Source: Sedimentisphaerales bacterium (GTDB taxonomy: Bacteria > Planctomycetota > Phycisphaerae > Sedimentisphaerales > SM23-30). From it: a stretch of DNA of 64,000 bases. The stretch's first letter is position 1. Each line of letters begins with the position of its first letter. Positions 9,079-18,159 of the stretch are shown piece after piece. The translations under genes were made by a program, and so were the position numbers. Below the pieces are notes generated by a model that was not told the DNA's origin, searched no databases, and saw only the letters and a program-made list of their open reading frames with translations. Location of the stretch: positions 35,741 to 99,740 of the forward strand of contig JANQJS010000055.1 in the NCBI GenBank assembly GCA_028281535.1, read 5' to 3'.

Positions 9079-9321
9079 TTAAGCGATCTTTCTATTAGAT
9101 TTATTGATGTTATTCACAAATTCGGTTAATTTCTGGCAATTATTTCGCCAGCGACAGTTCAGTTCACCGCACTCAGGCAGGCTTCCAAAGCATTGAGCGT
9201 GATTCTCCAAATCTTGCAATGCCCAGACCAGATCAACATTACTCATCGTGCCAGTTTCAATAGCCATTTGTACGGCGTAATGTTTGGTAGTCCTTTGATG
9301 ACTGTCATTGATAGTTAACAT
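9079..9321 (-). CDS. Small cysteine-containing protein of unknown function
   Basis: 80 residues, not recognised. The central segment AQCFGSLPECGELNCRWRNNCQK has four cysteines, spaced in a way that could hold a metal or form a small zinc or Fe-S site. No signal peptide or membrane segment is visible. It follows the 57-residue ORF at 9344-9517 by 22 bases on the same strand and is followed by a terminator at 8908-8950, so the pair is a plausible operon. The start at 9321 has only a weak purine stretch (GAGAAAAGAG) upstream. Confidence 0.6.
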   Translation of the reverse strand: MLTINDSHQRTTKHYAVQMAIETGTMSNVDLVWALQDLENHAQCFGSLPECGELNCRWRNNCQKLTEFVNNINKSNRKIA

Positions 9322-9343
9322 TGTTTTGTCTCTTTTCTCGATG

Positions 9344-9517
9344 TTACGAGGCTCTTACGTGAGCAAGTTTTGTTTCCAGTCCAGATTGCCCATCCGTGGT
9401 CATGGATTGATCCAAGGCCTTCTTTAGGTAGATTTCGATCATTTTTTCTTTCGCTTGTCGATTTAACTCGGACAAATGTTTTTGATTTTCTTTGTTATTT
9501 CGTTTCATGGCTTTCAT
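9344..9517 (-). CDS. Very small basic protein of unknown function (57 aa)
   Basis: ATG at 9517 (complement of 9515-9517) is preceded by a strong ribosome-binding site, GAAAGGAGTTGATC, six bases from GGAG to the start. The frame runs 57 codons to TAA at 9344: MKAMKRNNKENQKHLSELNR, then a helical region rich in Lys and Glu (QAKEKMIEIYLKKALDQS) and a polar tail. It is 22 bases upstream of the 80-residue gene. The strong Shine-Dalgarno site and the arrangement support a real gene. No function can be assigned. Confidence 0.6.
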   Translation of the reverse strand: MKAMKRNNKENQKHLSELNRQAKEKMIEIYLKKALDQSMTTDGQSGLETKLAHVRAS

Positions 9518-9868
9518 GATCAACTCCTTTCTACATCTCAGGATTCTTGGGTTTGTTTACGTTATTAACTTTTTTGCTTCTGAAAAGATATATTGCAAGT
9601 GGCGTGCCATTGTCCTTGAAAAATAACTAAAAAGATGTAACTGTTTATTTTATATGGGAATAAAATTATTTCTGATTTTCAGCAAGATTTGGCGGGTGGA
9701 ATAAAAATCACAAAATGGTATCCCGTTAATACTTAAAATACCTTATGGTGGGAAATGGACCTATTTTTTGCTGTTTAAAATGTTTTTGTTGACTTTGGGA
9801 GCAACTTATATTTTGATCGTAGTCTTATTTTTTAGATTTGATATTTTCTTTATTGTGGAACCAATCAG
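9518..9868. other. AT-rich intergenic region, divergent promoters
   Basis: 351 bases between the minus-strand small-protein pair and the plus-strand transporter gene. The strong Shine-Dalgarno site for the 57-residue ORF is at its left end. The rest is AT-rich with no ORF, no clear hairpin and no confident -35/-10 pair. Confidence 0.6.
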
Positions 9869-11290
9869 ATGGAACGCAGCAAGCTGATAAAATTATTTTT
9901 TGCCTTAACCGCCTTTTTTGTGGTGTTATTTTTGCCACTGGAATCCATACCGATCAATTCCATCACATTATTGCAACAGCGCGTCCTGGCGATATTTGTA
10001 TTAGCTGTGTTGCTATGGGTTTGGGAGCCGATACCTATTTTTTCAACATCGGTTTTGATTATTTTTTTAGAGCTATTGATGATCTCGGATAAGGGGTTAT
10101 TTTTGTTTCGGACTCATTCCGATGCTGAAACATTTGGTCAGTTGATAAATTATAAATCGATCATGGGAACCTTTGCTTCTCCGATCATTTTGTTATTTTT
10201 GGGTGGTTACTTTTTAGCGATGTCTGCCACTAAATATAAATTGGATCAAAACCTGGCACGCGTTTTATTGCGACCATTTGGTAATAATCCTAAAAATGTG
10301 ATGTTTGGGTTGATGGTCATTACAGCCATTTTCTCAATGTTCATGAGTAATACGGCAACCACGGCGATGATGCTGGCGATTCTAACTCCAGTGTTAGCTA
10401 AATTAGATGCCACAGATTTAGGCCGAAAAGCATTTGTGCTAGCGATTCCCTTTGCTGCAAATGTGGGTGGTTTAGGCACGCCCATTGGTACGCCACCTAA
10501 TGCGGTTGCGTTGAAATATCTCACAGGCGACATTGCGGTCTCATTTGGTGGTTGGATGCTGTTTGGAGTACCTTACATGATCATCATGTTGATTTTTGTT
10601 TGGTTTTTATTACTTAAAATTTATCCTGTTGCTTCAAAACAGTTGGATATACAGATTAAGGGAAAATTCTTAAAGCACTGGAAGGCATTAACGGTCTATG
10701 TTACTTTTGCATTAACGGTTGTACTATGGTTAACTGGAAAGCTGCATGGCATGAATTCTTATGTTGTTGCAATGCTACCTGTCACGGTGTTTTCTGTTAC
10801 CGGAATCATTACGGTTGCGGATTTAAAAACTTTGAGTTGGGATGTATTATGGCTGGTTTCGGGTGGTATTGCATTAGGGCTGGCGATGGAAAAAACGGGT
10901 TTGAGCGTCAATCTGATTGAAAGTATTCCATTTTCCAATTTTTCCCCTTATATTATTATTGCGTCCGCAACCGTATTGGCGGTATTGATGGCGACCTTCA
11001 TGTCAAACACGGCGACAGCGAACTTATTGATGCCTATTATGGCAGCTTTAGGTGTAAGCTTGTCTTCTCTAGAGCCTTTGGGTGGTGTCAAAATGCTCAT
11101 TATTGGTGTGGCATTTTCTTCTTCCTTGGCCATGTGTTTGCCGGTGAGTACGCCACCGAATGCTATGGCTCACGCGACTGGTGCGATTGAAAGTCGTGAT
11201 ATGGTAAAACCTGGGATGATTATTGGGGGTGTTGGTTTAACACTTGTTTATGGTTTGTTGTTTATCTTGAAAAAGGTGCAGTTCTTTTGA
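9869..11290 (+). CDS. DASS (SLC13) family sodium:dicarboxylate/sulfate symporter
   Basis: 473 residues and about 12 hydrophobic segments. The two pseudo-repeats carry the SNT signatures that bind Na+ and substrate in this family: MSNTATTAMMLAILTP (first repeat) and MSNTATANLLMPIMA (second repeat), plus GTPIGTPPNAVAL and CLPVSTPPNAMAHATGA hairpin motifs. Members take up succinate, malate, citrate or sulfate; the sequence does not tell which. Its TGA stop overlaps the TTG start of a histidine kinase, which suggests that the kinase monitors or controls this transport. Length is normal for the family. Confidence 0.92.
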   Translation: MERSKLIKLFFALTAFFVVLFLPLESIPINSITLLQQRVLAIFVLAVLLWVWEPIPIFSTSVLIIFLELLMISDKGLFLFRTHSDAETFGQLINYKSIMGTFASPIILLFLGGYFLAMSATKYKLDQNLARVLLRPFGNNPKNVMFGLMVITAIFSMFMSNTATTAMMLAILTPVLAKLDATDLGRKAFVLAIPFAANVGGLGTPIGTPPNAVALKYLTGDIAVSFGGWMLFGVPYMIIMLIFVWFLLLKIYPVASKQLDIQIKGKFLKHWKALTVYVTFALTVVLWLTGKLHGMNSYVVAMLPVTVFSVTGIITVADLKTLSWDVLWLVSGGIALGLAMEKTGLSVNLIESIPFSNFSPYIIIASATVLAVLMATFMSNTATANLLMPIMAALGVSLSSLEPLGGVKMLIIGVAFSSSLAMCLPVSTPPNAMAHATGAIESRDMVKPGMIIGGVGLTLVYGLLFILKKVQFF

Positions 11291-12642
11291 CATCACACAA
11301 TTCAGAAAAGAGTCAGCAGTGGTTTGTTAAAACCTATTTCAGCGATGAGAAAAAAATGATTCGTTTGAAAGAGGGAGAAACGTTACTTGAAAAAGATCAT
11401 AGAAATGACCGTTTGTTTTACCTGCATGATGGTGTCATGATTGGCTACGATGGTGAACTTGATATTCATGGCATGCCCGCGGAAAAATTACTATGCGAGC
11501 AAGGCGGATTCATAGGGCTACACAGCTTTTTTTCGAAACGAGCTGAGTCTATTTTTACTATCGTGGCAAAAAACGATTGTTTGGTAAGTTACATTGATCG
11601 CGATCAACCAGTGATAACTGAAGTTGGTGCAACATCACTTGCCGAGCAATTTATGCCATTGGTGATTGAGCGATTGGCCTATCGCCAGGAAGTCATGTGC
11701 GAAACCATACGTCAGCAAGAGAAAGCGTCTGCCCAGGTTCAGGAGTATCAGCGGCTAGCGACATTAGGTCAACTGTCTGCGGGGGTGGCACATGAATTAA
11801 ATAATGCTCTGGCGGTTATTACGCGTGGAAGTGAGTGGCTTTCGTTTATTGGTGAGAAACTGATCAGTCGGCGTGGAGAACGAGAAAAAGAATATTATAG
11901 GCTCGGTTTGGAAAAAGGCCATGCCGTTTCCAGTCGTGATGCCAGAAAACAGAAAAAACTGCTCAAAGAAAAATATTCCATTCATGAGCGTGATGCTCAT
12001 GCTATCGCTACGATGGGGCTTACTGAGATCGATGATGATTTGGTAGAAAAATTGTCAGAGTATATTAAGGTATGGGAAATGGGAACGACGTTGCATGATT
12101 TGCGATTGGCTTCGGAGCATTGTGAACATGTGGTTTACTCGATGAAAACATTGGGTGCGAAACATGAATCAATGGAAGATCAAGTTCGCGTGAATGATTC
12201 AATTCGCCAAGCCTATATTTTAGTCGAGAATAAATTGCGAGCGGTGAAGGTCGAAATGGATCTCCAGGCTGAAGGTACCATTCGAGGTAATCGAGGTGGA
12301 TTGATTCAGATTTGGAGCAATTTGATGAAGAATGCATTGGAGGCATGTCAAGAAGATTGTAGCGATATCCCAGAAATTAAAATCATTAGCCAGGAAATTG
12401 ATGAGCAAATCGAAGTTGCTATTATTGATAATGGTCCGGGGATACCGTCGGATCTATTGCCTAAAATCTTCCAACCAAATGTCACAACCAAAAAGAAAGG
12501 CTTGTCATTTGGTTTAGGATTAGGATTGACATTAGTGCAACGATTAATCGATGAACATTTGGGGCAAATTGAGGTGGATAGCCAACCCGGCAAAACGATC
12601 TTTAAGGTTCGTTTTCCCAAGACAGGAGTGAGTGATGAGTAA
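11287..12642 (+). CDS. Soluble histidine kinase with N-terminal CRP-like sensor
   Basis: 451 residues with no membrane segment. Residues about 20-130 look like a cyclic-nucleotide-binding/CRP sensor beta-barrel (KEGETLLEKDHRNDRLFYLHDGVMIGYDGE, GGFIGLHSFFSKRAESIFTIVAKNDCLVSYID). A coiled linker leads to the HisKA box LGQLSAGVAHELNNALAVI and an unusually long charged helical insert, then the HATPase domain (N box LIQIWSNLMKNALEAC, G1 DNGPGIP, G2 GLSFGLGLGLTL). The TTG at 11287 overlaps the transporter stop; a first internal ATG exists at about 11356, but it would cut the sensor. The receiver gene downstream overlaps its end, so it is the likely partner. Confidence 0.87.
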   Translation: MTSHNSEKSQQWFVKTYFSDEKKMIRLKEGETLLEKDHRNDRLFYLHDGVMIGYDGELDIHGMPAEKLLCEQGGFIGLHSFFSKRAESIFTIVAKNDCLVSYIDRDQPVITEVGATSLAEQFMPLVIERLAYRQEVMCETIRQQEKASAQVQEYQRLATLGQLSAGVAHELNNALAVITRGSEWLSFIGEKLISRRGEREKEYYRLGLEKGHAVSSRDARKQKKLLKEKYSIHERDAHAIATMGLTEIDDDLVEKLSEYIKVWEMGTTLHDLRLASEHCEHVVYSMKTLGAKHESMEDQVRVNDSIRQAYILVENKLRAVKVEMDLQAEGTIRGNRGGLIQIWSNLMKNALEACQEDCSDIPEIKIISQEIDEQIEVAIIDNGPGIPSDLLPKIFQPNVTTKKKGLSFGLGLGLTLVQRLIDEHLGQIEVDSQPGKTIFKVRFPKTGVSDE

Positions 12643-13117
12643 GCCAATTATTATGTGTTTGGATGATCAGCGTGAAGTCCTTTCTGCATTGATGAAAGAT
12701 CTGGAGGAGTTTGTCGATGCATTTGAAGTGATTGATTGTGAATCTGCTCAGGAAGCCTTGGAAGAACTAGAGACAATTGAGGATGAAGATGGCAATGTGC
12801 TTCTATTTGTTTGTGATCATATCATGCCCGAAAAAACAGGAGTAGAATTTTTATCTGAATTGCGAGAAGAAAGTCGTTTTGAAACGGCACGGAAAATACT
12901 ATTGACTGGATTAGCCACACATGAAGACACCATTGATGCCATTAATCGCGGTGATATCAATTTTTACATTTCAAAACCGTGGAAGCAAGACAATTTGTTG
13001 AAAGTGATTCGCCAGCAGTTGACGCATGCACTGATTGATTCTGGCCAAGATCATACGCCCTACATGCAATGGCTTGATCAGGAAACACTCTATAAAATTC
13101 TTAGTAAACGTGTTTGA
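12635..13117 (+). CDS. Single-receiver response regulator
   Basis: About 160 residues with one REC domain: acidic pair in IIMCLDDQ, phospho-acceptor Asp in LLFVCDHIMPEKTGVEF, Thr in ILLTGLA, Lys in YISKPWKQDN. The C-terminal tail (about 40 residues) has no DNA-binding domain. The SKPW form is typical of RpfG/RssB-like receivers. ATG at 12635 has AGGAG at 12624-12628; a GTG at 12632 is also in frame. It overlaps the histidine kinase by eight bases, so the two form a two-component pair tied to the DASS transporter. Confidence 0.87.
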   Translation: MSKPIIMCLDDQREVLSALMKDLEEFVDAFEVIDCESAQEALEELETIEDEDGNVLLFVCDHIMPEKTGVEFLSELREESRFETARKILLTGLATHEDTIDAINRGDINFYISKPWKQDNLLKVIRQQLTHALIDSGQDHTPYMQWLDQETLYKILSKRV

Positions 13118-13146
13118 TTAATAGGGGGGGCGGGTATAAAAAAGTT

Positions 13147-13175
13147 GAGGATCCATGAAGGGCTTATGGATCCTC
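13147..13175. terminator. Hairpin after the receiver gene (possible terminator)
   Basis: GAGGATCCAT (13147-13156) pairs perfectly with ATGGATCCTC (13166-13175) around a 9-base loop. An A-run (13138-13143) precedes it, giving a U-run only on the minus strand; on the plus strand no U-run follows. It lies 30 bases after the stop at 13117, so it may be a factor-assisted terminator or an mRNA-stabilising hairpin. Confidence 0.5.
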
Positions 13176-13252
13176 GGGCTAAACACATTAGTAAGTAAGG
13201 GGTTTTGTGTGTTTGAGTCTTTGATATTTTTATTAGTAATAGAATCGGAATG

Positions 13253-13481
13253 AAAACGTTCAATGTTCATTTTTGCGTTGTTGAAAATACAAAAAAAAGA
13301 ACGACGTGACAGGCGTGAACGTTTTTGGATACAATTAATTATTTAAACAATGACTTAACGTGAAAAGTGAACGTTTTTTGGGTTCAGGTAACTTAATCAA
13401 AAATATTTTTAATCGATTTTCATTTAACCAGTTAGTTATCGGAATATATTACAACTCTTTTTGAACAAATTGAACGACGTA
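13253..13481. promoter_or_regulatory. Cluster of repeated GAACG motifs upstream of gdh
   Basis: AAAACGTTCA at 13253-13262 is the inverse of TGAACGTTTTTGG (from 13317) and TGAACGTTTTTTGG (from 13368). A second word, GAACGACGT, occurs at 13299-13307 and 13472-13480. Repetition over 230 bases directly before the dehydrogenase gene suggests binding sites for a regulator. The regulator is unknown. Confidence 0.4.
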
Positions 13482-13633
13482 TAAGTTTTTTGGGAAAAAT
13501 GAAAACCCAGGTATCGATCCCACCGAAGTATTTAATATGCATTGTTGTTGATTCTATCAATAATGATGGTACATTCATTTGCAATCAATGAGTTTATGTA
13601 GTGTAATCGCAGTCTTTATGAAAGGGTAATCAG

Positions 13634-14977
13634 ATGACTTCAAGCAAATCGACCAAGGTCCGAAAAAAAGATGATAATACAACTGATTCTATTCCAGATT
13701 TGTTTGATGATGCGATTAAGCGTTTGGATGAAGCGTTCGAGTATGCCAATATTCATCCAGAAGCTTTGGAGCGGCTAAAACATCCAAAACGTACGATTCA
13801 GGTTTCGGTGCCTGTACGTATGGATGATGGTACATTGCGTGTTTTCGAAGGCTATCGAGTACAGCATGATGATACGCGTGGACCAGGTAAGGGCGGTTTG
13901 CGTTACCATCCACAAGTAAACTTATCGGAAGTGAAGGCGTTGGCCTTTTGGATGACCTGTAAAACGGCTGTTGTCGGTTTGCCTTTTGGTGGTGCCAAAG
14001 GTGGGGTGATTGTTAACCCCAAAGAACTTTCGCATCTTGAACTGGAGCGATTAAGTCGTGGCTTTATCAAAGAGATTGCAGATTTTATTGGTCCCGAAGT
14101 TGATGTACCTGCACCTGATGTCTATACCAATTCCATGATTATGGGTTGGATGATGGATGAGTATTCAGATATCGTGCGTCGTCGTACACCTGCGATCATT
14201 ACGGGTAAACCGATTCCATTAGGCGGCTCACTCGGTCGTGCTGATGCCACAGGTCGTGGTGCTTATTATTGTTTGAAGGAACTCGAACACAAACGTCATT
14301 GGAAACCGCAGGATATTCGCGTGGCGGTTCAAGGCTTTGGTAACGCCGGGCAACATGTGGCTCGTTTATTGCATGCTGATGGTTACAAGATTGTTGCAGT
14401 GAGTGATTCAAGTGGTGGTATTTATAAAGAAACTGGACTTGATGTACCGAGCGTTATTTATGCTAAAGAGCAAACACGTCAAGTTAAAGCGGTCTATTGC
14501 GATGGTGCCATTTGTGAAATGGTCGAGGCAAAAAATATTACCAATGAAGAATTATTGGAATTGGATGTGGATGTTTTAATTCCAGCAGCTTTGGAAAATC
14601 AAATTACCACAGACAATGTCAAAAATGTTGTCGCGCCTGTCATCGTTGAAGTCGCCAATGGCCCAACGACGAGTGATGCTGACAAAGCTCTTGTAAATAA
14701 AGATACGTTAGTGATCCCAGATATCCTAGCGAATGCAGGTGGTGTAACGGTGAGTTATTTTGAGTGGGTACAAAACAAAGCCGGCTACTATTGGGGTGTT
14801 GATGAAGTGAATCATAAGTTGCAAGAGATCATGGCACGTGAATTCCATGCGATCTACGAAGTGATGGATGAACATGATATCGACATGAGAACCGCTGCCT
14901 ATGCACATGCTCTAAACCGAATCGGGCAGGCCATTGAATCGCAAGGAACGAGCAGTTACTTCAGCAATAACGACTAA
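13634..14977 (+). CDS. gdhA: Glutamate dehydrogenase (Glu/Leu/Phe/Val dehydrogenase family)
   Basis: 447 residues. It interconverts 2-oxoglutarate plus ammonia and glutamate. The N-terminal dimerisation domain has [18 protein letters not shown], and the catalytic Lys is K122 in [17 protein letters not shown] follows. The Rossmann domain starts at [14 protein letters not shown], with VSDSSGGIY where the NAD-specific forms carry an acidic residue. Sequence resembles hexameric RocG/GudB-type enzymes rather than E. coli GdhA; cofactor use is inferred. A polar 30-residue N-terminal extension is present. The next gene is an ammonium sensor-transporter, so this locus ties ammonium sensing to assimilation. 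Repeats at 13253-13481 may control it. Confidence 0.94.
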   Translation: MTSSKSTKVRKKDDNTTDSIPDLFDDAIKRLDEAFEYANIHPEALERLKHPKRTIQVSVPVRMDDGTLRVFEGYRVQHDDTRGPGKGGLRYHPQVNLSEVKALAFWMTCKTAVVGLPFGGAKGGVIVNPKELSHLELERLSRGFIKEIADFIGPEVDVPAPDVYTNSMIMGWMMDEYSDIVRRRTPAIITGKPIPLGGSLGRADATGRGAYYCLKELEHKRHWKPQDIRVAVQGFGNAGQHVARLLHADGYKIVAVSDSSGGIYKETGLDVPSVIYAKEQTRQVKAVYCDGAICEMVEAKNITNEELLELDVDVLIPAALENQITTDNVKNVVAPVIVEVANGPTTSDADKALVNKDTLVIPDILANAGGVTVSYFEWVQNKAGYYWGVDEVNHKLQEIMAREFHAIYEVMDEHDIDMRTAAYAHALNRIGQAIESQGTSSYFSNND

Positions 14978-15157
14978 AATTCGTTCAATTCAGAGCCCGA
15001 TAAAGTAGCATAAGCAATTATTTCTTGAATGAAAATTTCGGTGATAATCCCTTCATTGCCATGGAGATATAGACGATATTCATTAAATGCCCAAGTGGGG
15101 AATTTTTGTGAATTTTTGGATATTACTCCTTGTCGATGAGCATGTAATCGTTTGTCT

Positions 15158-18052
15158 ATGACGCATTCATTACAAGACATTTTGTGGATTATGACCTGTG
15201 CCGGGTTGGTCTTTGGCATGCAGGCCGGGTTTGCCTGTTTGGAAAGTGGTCTGACCCGATCAAAAAATAGCATCAATGTCGCCGTCAAAAATCTAACCGA
15301 CTTTGGCTTATCGGTCTTACTTTTTTGGCTTATCGGCTATGGCATTATGTTTGGTCGATCTGAAATGGGCTGGTGGGGAGTCAATCATTTTACACCTTTG
15401 TTCAATTCTAATAATGGCTATACCTCGGCTTTCTTTCTTTTTCAAGCCATGTTTTGCGCTACGGCAGTGACCATCATTTCAGGTGCGGTAGCAGAACGTC
15501 TTCGATTTTCAGGATACATTGTCATTGCCATTATTATTTCTGGTTTTGTTTATCCTATGTTTGGCCATTGGACCTGGAACGGTCTGCAGCATGGGCAAGC
15601 GACTGGGTGGTTGGGACAACTTGGCTTTATCGATTTTGCAGGTTCGACCGTTGTGCATGGGATAGGTGGTTGGGCAGCCTTGGCTGTTGCGATTATCATT
15701 GGACCCCGATTAGGTCGTTTCCAACACGATAATCAACATGCCATCAAGATGCAGGGTAGCAACATTACTTTGGCCATTTTGGGTGCATTATTTTTATGGT
15801 TGGGATGGTTTGGATTTAACGGTGGTTCTGTTTTGGCTATGAATCATTCTGTGCCCTTGGTTATAACGAATACCATTATGGCCGGTGCTACTGGTGCCAT
15901 CACCGGTTTGGGACTTGGTTATCTTATCGAAAAATTTGCAAAGATTGATTATCTGATTAATGGTTCCTTGGCCGGATTGGTTGCGATCACGGCGGGCGTT
16001 CATGCCGTCACAACGATACAAGCCATTGCAATTGGTTGCATTGGTGCGAGTGTCATGGTTGTCTCAAAGATGTGGCTTGAGCGTGTAAAAATTGATGATG
16101 CAATTGATGCGATACCGGTTCATTTGTTTGCCGGTATTTGGGGAACATGTGCTGTTGCTATTTTTTGCGATCCAGACATTCTTGGAACAGGGTTGTCGCG
16201 ATGGGAGCAGTTCAAAGTTCAAGTTATGGGGATCTTAGCTTGTGGTGTTTTGGGTTTTGGTCTGCCATATATTTTCATTAAAGTCGTGAATCGTAAATAT
16301 CATTTCCGTGTGACTCCAGAGCAGGAAAAGATTGGTTTGAATGTCACCGAGCATGGTGCCGCTTCCGATTTGGTCGATGCGGTAACCACAATGTCGCATC
16401 AAGCAAAATCCAAAGATTTGTCTCAAAGACTAGATGAAGATCTTTACACAGAAATCGGGCAAATTGCCATTTGTTATAACCAGGTTTTAGACTCTCTTGA
16501 AGCCGCAAGATCTTACGCACAAGAGGTGGTGAATGGATTAAAAGAAGGCTTAATTTCATTCGATCGACATGGAATGATTGTCGATATGAACCCTGCTTCG
16601 AAGCGGTTATTGGGCATTAATGATATGATGCAAGGTAAACCTATTGCTGATTTATTTTTGAAATCAGATTTGGATACAATGGAGAATGTAGATTTATTAA
16701 AATCCTATGCCAAAAAAGAACGGCTTAGTGTGGAACAAATGCGTGCGTTTCATGCTATTCATAAATCAGGTCATTTGTTTCCAGTTGAAATGACGATCAG
16801 TATTAGCCATGACAGTGGCGAGCCGATTTATACGATGACATTTCATGATATATCCGAACTCGTTGAAATTGAAAATAAATTGAGACTGGCGGTACAGGAT
16901 GCCCAAAGGGCGACTCGGGCCAAGAGTGAATTTCTTGCAAACATGAGCCATGAGATACGTACTCCGATGAATGCGATTTTAGGATTTTCGGAAGAACTGT
17001 TGTCTACGGAATTAGATTTAGATCAGAAAGATGTTTTGCAGATTATTTATCGTAGTGGAACTGCGCTGCTAAGGATTATTAACGACATACTAGATTTTTC
17101 TAAAATTGAAGCAGGGAAGATGGAGTTAGATCATCAGCCTTTTGTATTAAAACATTTGTTAGATGATGTTTCCGGGGTGTGCCTGGGTGCCATCAACGAA
17201 AAGAAAATCGACTATGTATGTATTAATGATTGTCATGAATCGACTCAGTTTATGGGTGATGCACCTCGCCTGAGGCAAGTGCTAATTAATTTAATTGGTA
17301 ATGCGACAAAATTTACTGAAGCGGGTGAGATCCGGGTGTCCGTAGAAGTCATTCGCCAGGATTCGAATGAAGCGGTCTTGAAATTTTCTGTACAAGATAC
17401 CGGGATTGGAATTCCAGAAGATAAACAAAAAGGGATTTTTGAAGAATTCGAACAAGCAGATGGTTCCACCACACGTAAATATGGGGGGACCGGTTTGGGG
17501 CTTGCGATTTCCCGACGTATCATCCAACTCATGGCTGGGCAATTGAGTTTAAAGAGTCAGGAGAATGTGGGTAGTGAGTTTTATTTTTCTATCCGTCTGC
17601 CAAAAGTTGAATCCATGTCGAATGATGTGAGCTACGATATAGATTTAGAGCAACCTACTATCGATTCGAGTGGCTGTCTTCACGTACTATTGGTTGAAGA
17701 TAACATCATGAACCAAAAGCTTATTCTTAAGATTTTGCAAGCATTAAAACATGACGTATCTGTTGCCAACCATGGCCAGGAAGCTGTTCAAACTGTTCTT
17801 GATGATCCATCGATCGATTTAGTTTTTATGGATATTCAGATGCCAATTATGAATGGACTGGAAGCAACTCAGAAAATTCGAGCGGCTGGATATCATGATC
17901 TTCCCATTGTCGCATTAACGGCCAATGCCTTTGATGAGGATCGTGAAAACTGTCTGAATGCGGGCATGAATGAATTTTTAACCAAGCCCATTGATCGTCA
18001 AAAGCTTCTGGCGATGATTCAAAAATTTAGTGGTAAGCAAATCTCAAAATAG
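15158..18052 (+). CDS. Ammonium transporter fused to PAS-histidine kinase-receiver (sensor Amt)
   Basis: About 964 residues. Residues 1-400 are a full Amt domain; both pore histidines are present (H169 in STVVHGIGGW and H324 in IPVHLFAGIWG, numbered from the TTG at 15152), and it ends in the family-typical GLNVTEHGAA. A short linker and a PAS domain (about 455-565) follow, then HisKA with H600 in MSHEIRTPMNA, HATPase (IGNATKF, DTGIGIP, GGTGLGLAISRR) and a C-terminal receiver with D894 in VFMDIQMP. The same layout is known from Kuenenia stuttgartiensis Amt5, a structurally studied ammonium sensor kinase, so ammonium in the pore probably controls phosphorylation. The ATG at 15158 is preferred over TTG at 15152. 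A lone receiver follows at 18160. Confidence 0.95.
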   Translation: MTHSLQDILWIMTCAGLVFGMQAGFACLESGLTRSKNSINVAVKNLTDFGLSVLLFWLIGYGIMFGRSEMGWWGVNHFTPLFNSNNGYTSAFFLFQAMFCATAVTIISGAVAERLRFSGYIVIAIIISGFVYPMFGHWTWNGLQHGQATGWLGQLGFIDFAGSTVVHGIGGWAALAVAIIIGPRLGRFQHDNQHAIKMQGSNITLAILGALFLWLGWFGFNGGSVLAMNHSVPLVITNTIMAGATGAITGLGLGYLIEKFAKIDYLINGSLAGLVAITAGVHAVTTIQAIAIGCIGASVMVVSKMWLERVKIDDAIDAIPVHLFAGIWGTCAVAIFCDPDILGTGLSRWEQFKVQVMGILACGVLGFGLPYIFIKVVNRKYHFRVTPEQEKIGLNVTEHGAASDLVDAVTTMSHQAKSKDLSQRLDEDLYTEIGQIAICYNQVLDSLEAARSYAQEVVNGLKEGLISFDRHGMIVDMNPASKRLLGINDMMQGKPIADLFLKSDLDTMENVDLLKSYAKKERLSVEQMRAFHAIHKSGHLFPVEMTISISHDSGEPIYTMTFHDISELVEIENKLRLAVQDAQRATRAKSEFLANMSHEIRTPMNAILGFSEELLSTELDLDQKDVLQIIYRSGTALLRIINDILDFSKIEAGKMELDHQPFVLKHLLDDVSGVCLGAINEKKIDYVCINDCHESTQFMGDAPRLRQVLINLIGNATKFTEAGEIRVSVEVIRQDSNEAVLKFSVQDTGIGIPEDKQKGIFEEFEQADGSTTRKYGGTGLGLAISRRIIQLMAGQLSLKSQENVGSEFYFSIRLPKVESMSNDVSYDIDLEQPTIDSSGCLHVLLVEDNIMNQKLILKILQALKHDVSVANHGQEAVQTVLDDPSIDLVFMDIQMPIMNGLEATQKIRAAGYHDLPIVALTANAFDEDRENCLNAGMNEFLTKPIDRQKLLAMIQKFSGKQISK

Positions 18053-18159
18053 ATCCAATAATATGAGAATTTTGCTAAATTCCGGGATAATTAAAAGCAT
18101 TTTTCATTGCTGGTCGATAGGGCTAGTGGAAATGAATAAACACTGTTGAAGGGTTAGCA

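Larger units (their letters stand above)
13118..13633. other. 516-bp intergenic region upstream of glutamate dehydrogenase
   Basis: No gene was found. It holds a 10-bp hairpin at 13147-13175 close after the receiver gene and a cluster of repeated GAACG words at 13253-13481. The length and repeats suggest a regulated promoter for the dehydrogenase gene. Confidence 0.6.

Noticed and set aside
14974..15288. 104-codon minus-strand ORF between gdh and the sensor Amt
   Set aside because: It starts inside the Amt coding region, has no ribosome-binding site and no protein-like pattern; it is a shadow of the plus-strand gene plus spacer.
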